NCBI GenBank assembly: GCA_035633115.1
Contig: DASQFN010000047.1
Span: forward strand, 476,167-540,166
Origin: Gemmatimonadaceae bacterium
GTDB taxonomy: Bacteria; Gemmatimonadota; Gemmatimonadetes; Gemmatimonadales; Gemmatimonadaceae
DNA: 64,000 nt
Direction of reading: 5' to 3'
The notes beneath the pieces are model-generated. The model worked only from the letters and a program-made list of their open reading frames with translations. It was not told the origin of the DNA and did not search any database. Below are positions 8,808 to 18,042 of the stretch, piece after piece; the first letter of the stretch is position 1; the number at the start of each line of letters is the position of its first letter. The translations under genes were made by a program, and so were the position numbers.

Positions 8808-10631
8808 CTACACAGGCGAGCTCGCTGCGAGAGATTCAAGGAGTCGCCGGGCCTGCTCCGCGTTGAATCCCGGGACCTTGGAGATGGCCTCTTCGCTGGC
8901 CTCGCGAACACCCTGAATGCTCCCGAACTCCTGGAGCAGGCGTCGCCGCTTCACCGGCCCGATTCCCGGCACCTTCAGGAGTTCCGACGTGAGCGTCCGC
9001 ATGGTGCGCCGCTTCCGGTTGTAGGTCACAGCGAAACGGTGCGCCTCGTCGCGGATCTGCTGGAGAAGGCGAAGCGCCGTCGATCGGCGCGACATTCGGA
9101 TGGGCGTCTCCCGTCCCCAGACGTAGACGTCTTCCTCACGCTTTGCAAGGCTGATGAGCGGCCTGTCCCCGAGCGCCAGCGACTCCAGCGCCTCGTGTGC
9201 GGCCGAGAGCTGCCCCTTGCCGCCGTCGACGATTATCAGATCAGGGAGCGGCTTTTCATCGGCCTGGCGCCGCTGGAAGTAGCGCGTCACCACTTCCCGC
9301 ATTGACGCGAAGTCGTCGCTACCCTCCACGGTCTTCACGCGGAATTTCCGGTATTCGCCACGCTTCGGCCGGCTGTTCTCGAACCATACGCCTGCGCCTA
9401 CTGTGTCGGTTCCCTGGGTGGTCGAGATGTCGAAGCACACCATCGTTCGCGGGAGGCGCTGGAGCCCCAGCTCCCGGCCGAGCTCGTACACCGGGTCGCC
9501 TGCGACGGTCGCGCCCTCGATGGTCGCGGCCCGCAGCTCCTCCAGCAGATGACGGGCGTTCTGCTGCGCCAGGTCCACCAGCTCGCGGCGTGATCCACGC
9601 TGCGGAATGAGAATCTTCGTGCCGGATAGCGACTCCTCCAGGAGCTCGCGATCGCCGAAGTCAAACGGCACGAGCAGCTGGCGTGCGCGTTCATGCAATG
9701 CGACATAACTGCCCGCGAGATACGCCAGCAGAATTGCGGAATCCTCCTCTCCTTCGACGTTGACGAGGAACCTGTGCTCACGGGAGAGGAGCTTTCCGTT
9801 GCGCACGCGGAGCAGGACTGCGCAGGCGTCGTCTCCGTCGCGCGCGAAGCCGATCACGTCGCGATCACCGCCTTCGACCTCGAGAACTACTGTGGGCTCC
9901 TCCATCTGATCTAGGTGTTGAAGCGCGTCACGAAGCTCCGCTGCCCTTTCGAAGTCGAGTGAGCTCGACGCAGCCTCCATCCGCTCCTTGACGCGGCGCA
10001 TCACCTCGTCGGGACGACCATCGAGGAACAGAACGACCTCCTCGATCATCGAGCGGTATTCCATCTGGCTCTGCGCGAGGATGCACGGCGCTTTGCAGCG
10101 ATGGATGTAGTAGTCGAGGCAGGGCCGGTCAGGCATCTCGCGCGGCATGTCGTAGTTGCACGATCTGACGGTGAAGATCCGCTTGACGACGTTCAGGGCG
10201 CGCCGCATGGCGCCCACGTCGGTGTAGGGACCGAAGTAGCGCGCACCGTCGTTCTGCAGCCGGCGTGTCACGTATACGCGGGGGAACGCCTCCTGGACCG
10301 TGACCTTGATGTACGGATACGACTTGTCGTCGCGCAGCGAGATATTGAATCTCGGCCTGTACTCCTTGATGAGATTCGCCTCGAGGATCAGCGCGTGCGC
10401 CTCGCTTGGCACTACGATCGTCTCTACGTCGACGATTTTTCCGACGAGGTGGCGTGTCTTGGGACTCTCTTCGTGGTCGGCGCCGAAGTAGCTCCGCACG
10501 CGGGACCTGAGGCTCTTTGCCTTCCCGACGTACAGAATCTGCCCGTCCCCGCTTTTCCAGAGATAGACTCCGGGTCCGTCGGGCAGGTGAGGCAGCTTCG
10601 ATGCGACTTTGTCGGGGACGGTGATCATCAC
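8808..10631 (-). CDS. uvrC: UvrABC excinuclease subunit C
   Basis: Makes both incisions in nucleotide excision repair. The protein of about 607 residues starts with a GIY-YIG nuclease domain (GPGVYLWKSGDGQILYVGKA). It has a UVR motif near the middle (SSSLDFERAAELRDAL), the RNase H-like C-terminal nuclease with IIVDGGKGQ, and a terminal helix-hairpin-helix pair (LLKVPGIGPVKRRRLL). GTG at 10631 and ATG at 10628 are both possible starts; ATG fits the TATAAT placed just upstream. It is flanked by short spacers on both sides, so it is probably transcribed alone. Confidence 0.97.
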   Translation of the reverse strand: MMITVPDKVASKLPHLPDGPGVYLWKSGDGQILYVGKAKSLRSRVRSYFGADHEESPKTRHLVGKIVDVETIVVPSEAHALILEANLIKEYRPRFNISLRDDKSYPYIKVTVQEAFPRVYVTRRLQNDGARYFGPYTDVGAMRRALNVVKRIFTVRSCNYDMPREMPDRPCLDYYIHRCKAPCILAQSQMEYRSMIEEVVLFLDGRPDEVMRRVKERMEAASSSLDFERAAELRDALQHLDQMEEPTVVLEVEGGDRDVIGFARDGDDACAVLLRVRNGKLLSREHRFLVNVEGEEDSAILLAYLAGSYVALHERARQLLVPFDFGDRELLEESLSGTKILIPQRGSRRELVDLAQQNARHLLEELRAATIEGATVAGDPVYELGRELGLQRLPRTMVCFDISTTQGTDTVGAGVWFENSRPKRGEYRKFRVKTVEGSDDFASMREVVTRYFQRRQADEKPLPDLIIVDGGKGQLSAAHEALESLALGDRPLISLAKREEDVYVWGRETPIRMSRRSTALRLLQQIRDEAHRFAVTYNRKRRTMRTLTSELLKVPGIGPVKRRRLLQEFGSIQGVREASEEAISKVPGFNAEQARRLLESLAASSPV

Positions 10632-10664
10632 CTAATTATACCTGCACCTTCGACGCTGGTTCGA
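10628..10664 (-). promoter_or_regulatory. Candidate promoter of uvrC
   Basis: A perfect TATAAT hexamer lies at 10635-10640 (minus strand). A transcription start about 7 nt downstream would fall on or next to the ATG at 10628, giving a leaderless or nearly leaderless mRNA. The -35 region is weak: only CGAACC- or TTCGAA-like sequence at 17-19 nt spacing. AGGTG also abuts the start codon, so ordinary initiation with a minimal leader is possible. Confidence 0.4.
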
Positions 10665-10722
10665 ATCGGACGAGGAAGCGACCACGCCGCTTCGCATCCG
10701 ACAAGAAGTGGCCCGAGATGCG

Positions 10723-12291
10723 TTAAGTTCGACGACGCAGCCGAGCGGTGAGTGCCTGCGCCTCGGGAACCTTTAGCAGCGCGGTGATCAACAAGTAAGT
10801 CATACCGTAGGCGGCAAGTATGAGCAGGCCGATGAGCACCGTGTGTGTTCCGTACAGCGTCAGCTTCGCGCCCCACGCGACCAACGCCGAGACGATTGCC
10901 GCCGCCCAGATGCGAAGCGTGAACCCCGCGGGCAGGCTAGTCGGTCCGATTCGCTGCGTGAGTGCCCGCCTCAGAAGATAGAACTCGACGCACGCCGCAA
11001 TGCCTCCTGCTGCGGTGAGTCCGGCAGCGCCCAGTCGGGGATCCAGACCGAGCCAACCCGGCAGGCGGAGAGCGCCAACGTACCCCAGCACGATCGCCAA
11101 CGCGACACGAAGTACCGCAAATCGAAGCGGGGTGCGCGTATCCCGAAGAGCGTAAAACGTCGACGAGTACAGCCTTCCCCACGTTGACGGCAGCAAACCG
11201 ATCGCCGCGCCTGCGAGAATCTGCCAGACCCACACACTGTCCGCGCGTGTGAATCGTCCGGACTCGAACAATACCGCGGCAATCACATCGCCGAGGGCGA
11301 GGAACGCGATCGCCGAGGGTACGATGAAAAAGGCAATTCGCTCGAGGCCGCCGTCGAGGCGGCCGCGCAGATATGATGCGACCTCCTGCGGTGTTCCCGT
11401 CGCGCTGGACATCACCGGCAGCTCCGCAGCCGACACAGCCATCCCGAACAGGCTCACCGGCAGCACGTAGAGAACCTGCGAATACGCAACGACCGCGACC
11501 GATCCTGCCGGTAGCCAGCTGGCGATGAGCTCGTCCACAAAAGCGCTTATCTGAACGACGCCGCGGCTGATGAAGGCTGGGACAAAATTGCGGATGACGG
11601 AGCGCGCGCTGACCGTGTTTGTCCCGAGATTGAGCCGAACGCCACGCGCGTACTTCAACACGAACGGGAATTGCACGCCGAATTGCAGAGCACTTCCAAC
11701 CACCGAAGCCCATGCGACAATCTCTGCAAGACGCACTTGCGGTGTTCCACTGCCGAAACCAATCAGCGCCGCGATCATCGTCAGATTCCACGCAACGGGC
11801 GCAGTGTAGCTGACGAAGAATTTTCGATGGCTGTTGAGAATTCCGAGGCACCACGCGGACAGCACGAGGAGCCCGGCGCCGGGAAACAGAATCCTCGTCA
11901 GCTGGATCGTCAGCTCCCGGCGCTCGCCGGTGAACCCGCCGGCGACGAGTGTCACGAGCAGCGGCGCGAACAGCACTCCAAGCAGAACAATCACGGCCGA
12001 GACAAGAGCCAGCACCGCAGCTACGACGCCTGCAAGCCTGTCCGACTCTTCCTTCTTCTTTTGCGCCAGCAGACCGGCGTATTCGGGAATAAATGACGCC
12101 GAGAGCACGCCTTCACCGAACAGGTTCTGCAGCAGGTTCGGAATTCTTATCGCAGCGTTAAGGGCATCCGCAGCCAGCGAGGAGCCGAAGTAATGCGCGA
12201 AGAACTTGTTGCGAATGAGGCCGGCGATGCGGCTGAGGAAAATCCCGCCACCGACAAGGAACGAGGCTCGGCGGGAGCCGTCCTGACTCAT
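10723..12291 (-). CDS. murJ: Lipid II flippase MurJ (MviN)
   Basis: Moves lipid-linked peptidoglycan precursor across the inner membrane. The 522-residue polytopic protein has roughly 14 membrane segments. It shows MurJ landmarks: LSRIAGLIRNKFFAHYFG near the N-terminus, NLLQNLFGEGVLSASFIPEY (about 50-69) and a conserved TWGRLYSSTFYALRDTRTPLR block. It is the end of the operon gdhA-rlmH-methyltransferase-bshC-murJ and overlaps bshC by 4 nt (ATGA). Confidence 0.95.
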   Translation of the reverse strand: MSQDGSRRASFLVGGGIFLSRIAGLIRNKFFAHYFGSSLAADALNAAIRIPNLLQNLFGEGVLSASFIPEYAGLLAQKKKEESDRLAGVVAAVLALVSAVIVLLGVLFAPLLVTLVAGGFTGERRELTIQLTRILFPGAGLLVLSAWCLGILNSHRKFFVSYTAPVAWNLTMIAALIGFGSGTPQVRLAEIVAWASVVGSALQFGVQFPFVLKYARGVRLNLGTNTVSARSVIRNFVPAFISRGVVQISAFVDELIASWLPAGSVAVVAYSQVLYVLPVSLFGMAVSAAELPVMSSATGTPQEVASYLRGRLDGGLERIAFFIVPSAIAFLALGDVIAAVLFESGRFTRADSVWVWQILAGAAIGLLPSTWGRLYSSTFYALRDTRTPLRFAVLRVALAIVLGYVGALRLPGWLGLDPRLGAAGLTAAGGIAACVEFYLLRRALTQRIGPTSLPAGFTLRIWAAAIVSALVAWGAKLTLYGTHTVLIGLLILAAYGMTYLLITALLKVPEAQALTARLRRRT

Positions 12292-13820
12292 ACCAGCGTC
12301 GCTACGTGATCTCTCACTTCGGGCATCACCGAGTCGAAGAGCTCATCGCCGTACCTCGCCATTAGGGGAATGCCGTTGAGTATCCGCTCCTGAGGAACGC
12401 CGAACGGATAAAGCGAAGCTCGGGCGGCGGCGATCTCGTGCAGTGCAGAGCTCCCTTCCCGCTTCACCGCCGCCGTATAGCGCCGCTCCAGGCGCTCGAC
12501 TCTATGAAGCAGGTTGCGGCGAAGCCCTTCGAGAACCCGAGGCGAAACAAGAAGATCGTCATGACGCTCGGCGAGACGCGCTACTTGCTCTTCGACCGTC
12601 CTGCGAAGATCGACGAGTGACGCTCTCAGTTCATGCGGAAGAGACTGCGCGGCCAGTCTGGTCTCGACCGCGTGAGGATCGCTGAAGTCGGCCGGCGACA
12701 AGCTGTGGCGCTCGAGAATTTTGTGGATGCGGGGCTCCACCACCATGCCCGACCATCGCGGAAGGATGAGCGGGAGCTCCGAGCCGAGTGCTGCGGCAAC
12801 GGCCCCAACTTGCGCAAAGTATGCGATCTCAGCCGGTCCCCCGAGGTAGGCGACCGTCGGAAGAATGTGGCGCTCGACAATCGGCCGAAGCAGCACGTTG
12901 GGTGAGAGGCTCTCCAGCGCGCTGTCGCTCGAGACGTGTGCCGGGTTGCCGAGTGATACACGCGCCCGTCGCCCGTCAGTCGCCGAGAAGACCAGCGACC
13001 GGCCGCGCACTGTCTGGACCTGCGGAGAAAATCCGGCGGACTTGATTTCACTGTCGCGTGCAACAAGCGCCGCCTCGACCTCCTTTCCGTGCTGCAATGC
13101 CCGCTGCAGCAGCGGACGCGCGCGTTCTCGCACCGAGTCGTGCGATGAATCCAGCACAGCTATTCCACGAGGAGTCAGCACCTCACGAAGCAGCTTGACG
13201 AACGAGCTGCCTATTGTCTCACCGGGCTTGTAGGCGCGCGCGATGACGTCGAGTACGCCAGCGTGCGGCGCGGATCCGGCTGCGCGGCGCAGAGCCTCCA
13301 GCTGCGACGTCGCGTCGCCGAGTGGAACGAGCGCCATTGGCAAACCGGGGTCGTCGCGGCCCGCGAGCTCGATTCGCTGTGCACCGTCAGGAGTGACCAT
13401 GACGGTCGATCGAGCCTCGTCGAAATCGGAGTCGTCGGTCGCCGCCCAGAAAACAGGCGCGACTGGCCGGCCTGTCGTCGCCTGAAGAGCGTTGGCAAAC
13501 TCGAGCGCGGAAAGTGCCTTCCACCAGGTGTAGAGCGGGCCTCCAAACAAACCCGGCTGCTGCCCGCACGTGACCACGAATCCGTCGCGTTGTGCGGCAG
13601 CCAGACGGTCGGCCGCCGGCCCGCTCGGTTCGAGGGCACCCTCGAGCGCCGTGAGCCACTCGGGCGACTCCATCGACCTGATCACCGCGTCGGCGCGCGC
13701 TCTCCAGCCGTCGCTGCCGCGCGGAGGCGCAGTGTACCACGCGGCATCGAGCGACCCATCCAACGCAGCACGCGTGAGCTTCTTTCCCGCAAGCGGCGTG
13801 GAGATTACGCGGAGCGTCAA
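12288..13820 (-). CDS. bshC: Bacillithiol biosynthesis cysteine-adding enzyme
   Basis: Adds cysteine to glucosaminyl-malate in the last step of bacillithiol synthesis. Family landmarks are VTCGQQPGLFGGPLYTWWKA and PVFWAATDDSDFDEA near the nucleotide-binding site, YLGGPAEIAYFAQVG in the middle, and a C-terminal coiled coil ending in YPFGVPQERILNG. I chose TTG at 13820, which overlaps the upstream stop as TTGA, matching the other 4-nt junctions in this operon. An upstream ATG at 13868 would overlap that gene by 52 nt. No other bsh gene is in the window. Confidence 0.88.
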   Translation of the reverse strand: MTLRVISTPLAGKKLTRAALDGSLDAAWYTAPPRGSDGWRARADAVIRSMESPEWLTALEGALEPSGPAADRLAAAQRDGFVVTCGQQPGLFGGPLYTWWKALSALEFANALQATTGRPVAPVFWAATDDSDFDEARSTVMVTPDGAQRIELAGRDDPGLPMALVPLGDATSQLEALRRAAGSAPHAGVLDVIARAYKPGETIGSSFVKLLREVLTPRGIAVLDSSHDSVRERARPLLQRALQHGKEVEAALVARDSEIKSAGFSPQVQTVRGRSLVFSATDGRRARVSLGNPAHVSSDSALESLSPNVLLRPIVERHILPTVAYLGGPAEIAYFAQVGAVAAALGSELPLILPRWSGMVVEPRIHKILERHSLSPADFSDPHAVETRLAAQSLPHELRASLVDLRRTVEEQVARLAERHDDLLVSPRVLEGLRRNLLHRVERLERRYTAAVKREGSSALHEIAAARASLYPFGVPQERILNGIPLMARYGDELFDSVMPEVRDHVATLV

Positions 13821-14551
13821 CTGCGGCTCGCGAAGAGAATGACGCGCGGTGACGCTTCGGTGAGCCATTCGCCGCCATAGTCACCGAATGCTGTCTCGAT
13901 GCGGAACCCTGCACGTTCCATCATTTCCTCGAGCTCACGGCGTGTGAAGAGTCGGACGCGCTCCACGAACTCGCGCCCCTCGCTCTCGAGAGAAATGTGC
14001 TTTACCACGAAGCGACCTCCGTCCGTGATCTCGCGCCTCTGCGCCACAACCCGCCCGCCGATGCTCCGCTCATCATGTGGCACGAGCTGCTCCCGCACCC
14101 GCTCGGCGTTGAGATAATCGAGAACGAATGTGCCTCGAGGTGCGATGACCCGCGCGAGATCCCGAATAACCAGCTCGTGCTCCTGATCGGTCTCGAAGTA
14201 GCCGAAGCTGGTGAAGAGATTGACCACCAGATCGAACGCCGAGTCGCGGTAAGGAAGCGCCCGGACGTCCCCGCGGACGAGTCTGGCGGGCGTGTCATTG
14301 CGTCGCGCAATTCGGAGCAGGACTTCCGAGAGGTCGATCCCCGACGTCCACCACTGCTTTCCGAGATACCTGGCGTGGCGTCCGGACCCGCACGCCAGGT
14401 CGAGAACCTTGCGCACCGGGCGGGTCCCCACAGTTCGAGCAATGAGACCCACGGCGCGCTCCGCCTCCGCTTCGTTGCGGTGCGGATACAGCGCGACGTA
14501 ATCCTCGCCGAACCATTCCTCGAACCATTCGGAATCCCGTGTGCCGCTCAC
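13817..14551 (-). CDS. Class I SAM-dependent methyltransferase
   Basis: A 244-residue cytoplasmic methyltransferase with SAM motif I (KVLDLACGSGRHARYLG), an acidic strand-2 residue (SGIDLS) and a motif II-like block (YRDSAFDLVVNLFTSFGYF). The last part ends with the typical RRELEEMMERAGFRIETAFGDY strand. I use GTG at 14551, which overlaps the rlmH stop as GTGA; the open frame upstream lies entirely inside rlmH. The substrate is unknown. The position between rlmH and bshC does not define it. Confidence 0.82.
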   Translation of the reverse strand: MSGTRDSEWFEEWFGEDYVALYPHRNEAEAERAVGLIARTVGTRPVRKVLDLACGSGRHARYLGKQWWTSGIDLSEVLLRIARRNDTPARLVRGDVRALPYRDSAFDLVVNLFTSFGYFETDQEHELVIRDLARVIAPRGTFVLDYLNAERVREQLVPHDERSIGGRVVAQRREITDGGRFVVKHISLESEGREFVERVRLFTRRELEEMMERAGFRIETAFGDYGGEWLTEASPRVILFASRS

Positions 14552-15009
14552 TTGTGATACGGTTCTCCCCGCACGATGGTGCCCGCCCGGTACAGCTGCT
14601 CGGCGAGGACGAGCCGCGCCAGCTCGTGAGCGAGCGTCCATGGTGCCAGCGACAAGCGAACGGACGATTTGGCGAGCACCTCCTCCGAAAGACCGAAGGC
14701 TCCGCCGATGACGAACGCCAGATCCCGGTCCCGGTCCCGCTCGGTGCGCAGCCATTCGGCGAAGCGCTCCGATGTATAGCTGACACCGGAAGCATCGCAT
14801 GCGACAAGACGCGATGCACCGGCGCGCTCGGCGAGTCGATCTCCCTCCTTCTGCCGGACGATTCGAGGCGTAAGGGACGCTGACCGCTCCTCTTTCACCT
14901 CTTGAACGTCGAGCGGCCAGTACCGCGCCGCCCGAGTCTCGTAATCATGGATGGCCGCCGAGAGAACGGCATTTCGCGGTTTCCCGACGACCGCGACAGT
15001 CAATCGCAT
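14548..15009 (-). CDS. rlmH: 23S rRNA (pseudouridine1915-N3)-methyltransferase RlmH
   Basis: A 153-residue SPOUT (trefoil-knot) methyltransferase that modifies helix 69 of 23S rRNA. The N-terminal [12 protein letters not shown], the AFVIGGAFGLSEEVLAK knot loop and the C-terminal LAHELARLVLAEQLYRAGTIVRGEPYH are RlmH signatures, and the length is exactly as expected. The ATG at 15009 shares one base with the gdhA stop (TGATG); longer upstream starts would lie inside gdhA. Confidence 0.95.
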   Translation of the reverse strand: MRLTVAVVGKPRNAVLSAAIHDYETRAARYWPLDVQEVKEERSASLTPRIVRQKEGDRLAERAGASRLVACDASGVSYTSERFAEWLRTERDRDRDLAFVIGGAFGLSEEVLAKSSVRLSLAPWTLAHELARLVLAEQLYRAGTIVRGEPYHK

Positions 15010-16316
15010 CAGGCGTAAATGCCCCGAAGCCTGTGAACAGTCGCAACGCGGTTGATCGCGAGCATGTATGCCGCAGTGCGCATGTTGACCTGGTGCTGGC
15101 TCGACAGCGTGAGAACGGCCTGAAAGCTCTGTATCATGATGTCGCGAAGCCGGTCGTTTACAAGCTGCTCGGTCCAGAAATAGCCGCCGCGATTCTGCAC
15201 CCACTCGAAGTACGAGACCGTCACACCGCCGGCGTTGGCGAGAATGTCGGGAATGACAAACACCCCATTCTCCTCCAGGATGGAGTCGGCAGCGGCGGTC
15301 GTTGGTCCATTGGCGCCCTCGCAGATTATTCTCGCGCGGACGTCGCGGGCGTTCTTCGTAGTGATCACGTTCTCGAGGGCTGCCGGTACCAGCACGTCCA
15401 CGTCGAGTGTGAGAAGGTCCGCGGCGCTGATCAGGTCCCCTTTCGTGTAGCCGTCGAGATGCCGGTGCTTTCTGACGTGATCGATGGCGTCGTTGACGTC
15501 TATTCCGTCAGGGTTGTAAATGGAGAGCGATCGATCTCCGATAGCTACGACCTTGCATCCCTCGGCCTCGAGGAGCTGAGCTGCAACGGAGCCGACATTG
15601 CCGAAGCCCTGGACCGCCACGGTCGTGCCGGCCACAGGCATACCGAGATGTGCGAGTGCCTCTTTAGTCACAATCATGCAGCCGCGCCCGGTGGCTTCGC
15701 GGCGGCCGAGCGAGCCCCCCATCTCCACGGGCTTCCCTGTAACTACAGATGTAGTTGTATGCCCGACGTGCATCGAATACGTGTCCATGATCCACGCCAT
15801 CACCCGCTCATTCGTGTTGACGTCGGGAGCCGGAACGTCGGAGTCCGGGCCGAGGACATTTATGATTCCGGCCGTGTAGCGGCGGGTCAGCCGCTCGAGC
15901 TCGCCGATGCTCATGGTGTGCGGATCGCACACCACGCCGCCCTTTGCGCCGCCGAAGGGAATGTTTACGACGGCGCATTTCCAGGTCATCCACGCGGCAA
16001 GAGCTTTTACCTCCTCGAGCGTGACGGTGCTGTCGAACCTGATTCCCCCCTTTGCCGGACCCCGTGAGGTGTTGTAGAGAACACGAAAGCCAGTGAACAC
16101 CTCGACCTCACCGCTGTCACGCATGACGGGAATCGATACGATGATCTGTTTTTCGGGATTTCTGAGGACGCGGTAAAGCCCCGGCTCGAGATCGAGCAGC
16201 TCAGCGGCGCGGTCGAAGCGAAGCATCATCGCTTCGAACGGGTTCTCCTCATTGAGGAATGTGTCCTTGTCAGGACCGACAATCGAGTCTGTTTGAAGGC
16301 GAAGATCGGTGGCCAT
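15009..16316 (-). CDS. gdhA: Glutamate dehydrogenase (Glu/Leu/Phe/Val family)
   Basis: Interconverts glutamate and 2-oxoglutarate with NAD(P). The 435-residue protein has the catalytic PFGGAKGGV motif with its Lys, an upstream GPAKGGIR loop, [14 protein letters not shown], the [12 protein letters not shown] region and the Rossmann VQGFGNVGS of the cofactor domain. I start at ATG 16316 (MATDLRLQT); the frame is open further upstream but that stretch looks non-coding. It heads the operon gdhA-rlmH-methyltransferase-bshC-murJ. Cofactor preference cannot be read with confidence. Confidence 0.92.
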   Translation of the reverse strand: MATDLRLQTDSIVGPDKDTFLNEENPFEAMMLRFDRAAELLDLEPGLYRVLRNPEKQIIVSIPVMRDSGEVEVFTGFRVLYNTSRGPAKGGIRFDSTVTLEEVKALAAWMTWKCAVVNIPFGGAKGGVVCDPHTMSIGELERLTRRYTAGIINVLGPDSDVPAPDVNTNERVMAWIMDTYSMHVGHTTTSVVTGKPVEMGGSLGRREATGRGCMIVTKEALAHLGMPVAGTTVAVQGFGNVGSVAAQLLEAEGCKVVAIGDRSLSIYNPDGIDVNDAIDHVRKHRHLDGYTKGDLISAADLLTLDVDVLVPAALENVITTKNARDVRARIICEGANGPTTAAADSILEENGVFVIPDILANAGGVTVSYFEWVQNRGGYFWTEQLVNDRLRDIMIQSFQAVLTLSSQHQVNMRTAAYMLAINRVATVHRLRGIYA

Positions 16317-16357
16317 GAGTGGGTGATGGATTCGATGACGCGTGACTGCGTCCTCAG

Positions 16358-17392
16358 CTACCCTCGGTTGAGTTCGGGAGCAAGCCGGGTCAGCAGCTTC
16401 TCGATCGCTTCCTCCCCACTTTCCACGTTCAAAGCCTGTGAAACATACCATAATGGGGGTGTGGTGACAGGCCACAAAACACCCAGTTTGACCGCATCCT
16501 TGAGGGTGCAGACAAACATCGTGTCGTCACGGCGCTCACCGCTAAGAAGTTCGGTTATCTCGGCAGCCGTGTAGCGATGATGGTCAGGAAAGCTGTGCGG
16601 CTCGACGCGGGCGCCGGCTTCCGTCACCTGTCGGAAAAACACCTCGGAATCTGCTATACCGGCAATTGCAACGACTGGCCGCCCCGCGATCTCCGCAAGA
16701 GGGAGGGTCTCACCAGCCGCGGTACCGACAACCCTGCGAAGCTCACCGAGTGCGAAGCTGACAACTGCCTGCGGCAGCTGCGGAGCGGCGTCGCGAATTG
16801 TGGCGGCGAGCCCGTTTATGGTCGGGTCGTCTGCGGTCTTTCGCGTGATCACGGCGATCGACGCGCGCTGGAGAGCACGAAGCGGCTCACGCCACGGACC
16901 TGCCGGCAACAACCGCGGCGACCCGCGCCATTGCTCGGCCGCGATCAACACGATGTCGGCAATGCGTCCCGCCGCGCGATGCTGAAACGCGTCGTCGAGC
17001 ACGGCAACCGTCGCTCCGATTGCGGCCGCGCGCCTGATGCCTTCGGCGCGCTGGGGCTCGATCACAACGGGAATTTCCGGATTCAGGCGGGCATGCACGA
17101 GCGCTTCGTCGCCCCCGTAGCCGCGCAGCACGACAGCAGGCTGCGAGCCCCTCCTTGCGAGCTCGGCAGCGAGCCATGCCGCAAATGGAGTCTTTCCGGT
17201 ACCGCCAACCGATAGATTCCCGACGCTGACGACAGGAATCGGCGACGTGCGCACGCGAAGCAGCGAGTGATCGTACATCCAGCCTCTCGCAGCGGTAACC
17301 GCTCTGTACGCAGCTTCGAATGGCGTGAGCGCGATGCGAGCGGTGCGCGAAACCGCGTCGTCACCGCGCCATATCCGGTCAATCAGGTGCAA
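16358..17392 (-). CDS. lpxK: Tetraacyldisaccharide 4'-kinase LpxK
   Basis: Phosphorylates the lipid A disaccharide at the 4' position on the inner face of the inner membrane. The 344-residue protein has an N-terminal amphipathic segment, the P-loop [15 protein letters not shown] (about 57-71) and [10 protein letters not shown], followed by [10 protein letters not shown]. The start is TTG at 17392 and overlaps the DUF374 acyltransferase gene by 10 nt. It lies at the downstream end of the long leftward lipid A operon. Confidence 0.93.
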   Translation of the reverse strand: MHLIDRIWRGDDAVSRTARIALTPFEAAYRAVTAARGWMYDHSLLRVRTSPIPVVSVGNLSVGGTGKTPFAAWLAAELARRGSQPAVVLRGYGGDEALVHARLNPEIPVVIEPQRAEGIRRAAAIGATVAVLDDAFQHRAAGRIADIVLIAAEQWRGSPRLLPAGPWREPLRALQRASIAVITRKTADDPTINGLAATIRDAAPQLPQAVVSFALGELRRVVGTAAGETLPLAEIAGRPVVAIAGIADSEVFFRQVTEAGARVEPHSFPDHHRYTAAEITELLSGERRDDTMFVCTLKDAVKLGVLWPVTTPPLWYVSQALNVESGEEAIEKLLTRLAPELNRG

Positions 17393-18042
17393 GCGAGACG
17401 CTCCGTCTCCGTCATCATCGCCTGGAAGAGCGGAGCTTCGAGAGCGGCATCCCGCGAGCTCGGAGCAATGACCGGAGTTGGTCGACCGTAAGCCACGCTC
17501 ACCGTCGCGAATGGCTTCGGGATCAGGAAGCTGTCCCAGCTCGAGAGGTGCCAGGCGCGGCTGGCGTGGGCGGCAACTGGGACTATCAGTGCGCCTGAGC
17601 GCTGAGCGGCGATGAGAGCTCCGGGCGCGTAGCTGCGAGCCGGCCCCTTCGGACCGTCGGGTGTGACCGCAGCGTCGACACCGGATTTCAGCTGCGTGGC
17701 CAGCGCGAGCAGGGCTCTCTCGCCTCCACGCGTCGTCGAGCCCCGTATCAACCGATAGCCAAGCGACGTGGCGACTCGCGCTATGATCTCGCCGTCACGG
17801 TGCTCACTGACAAGGATCGCGATTCCTTCGTTCCTGTGAAGCCAGATCAAGGGAAGAAGCTGCCCGTGCCAGAGGGAAAAAATCACGGGCGTCCCGCCGG
17901 CGCGCGCGGATTTCACCGCTTCATCTCCTGCGATCTTGTAGCGCCACGTGGCGGCAAGCATGCGCAACGCTGCGCCACCCGCGAATTCCGCAAGACGGGC
18001 CGAAAACGGAAACTCTCCGGTACCGCCGCTCTCCCTGCTCAT
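17383..18042 (-). CDS. DUF374 lysophospholipid acyltransferase-like protein
   Basis: A 219-residue protein of the LPLAT-like DUF374 family. It has FSLWHGQLLPLIWLHRN, SEHRDGEIIARVATSLGY, GSTTRGGERAL and TPDGPKGPARSYAPG, corresponding to the acyltransferase HX4D-like and substrate blocks (here H-G-Q in place of strict HX4D). ATG at 18042 overlaps the lpxB stop as ATGA. Its place between lpxB and lpxK suggests a role in acylating lipid A or a related lipid, but the acceptor is not established. Confidence 0.85.
   Translation of the reverse strand: MSRESGGTGEFPFSARLAEFAGGAALRMLAATWRYKIAGDEAVKSARAGGTPVIFSLWHGQLLPLIWLHRNEGIAILVSEHRDGEIIARVATSLGYRLIRGSTTRGGERALLALATQLKSGVDAAVTPDGPKGPARSYAPGALIAAQRSGALIVPVAAHASRAWHLSSWDSFLIPKPFATVSVAYGRPTPVIAPSSRDAALEAPLFQAMMTETERLACT

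Noticed and set aside
15033..16067. A 344-codon open frame on the plus strand, antisense to gdhA.
   Set aside because: It lies fully inside a well-supported glutamate dehydrogenase, and the translation resembles no known protein.
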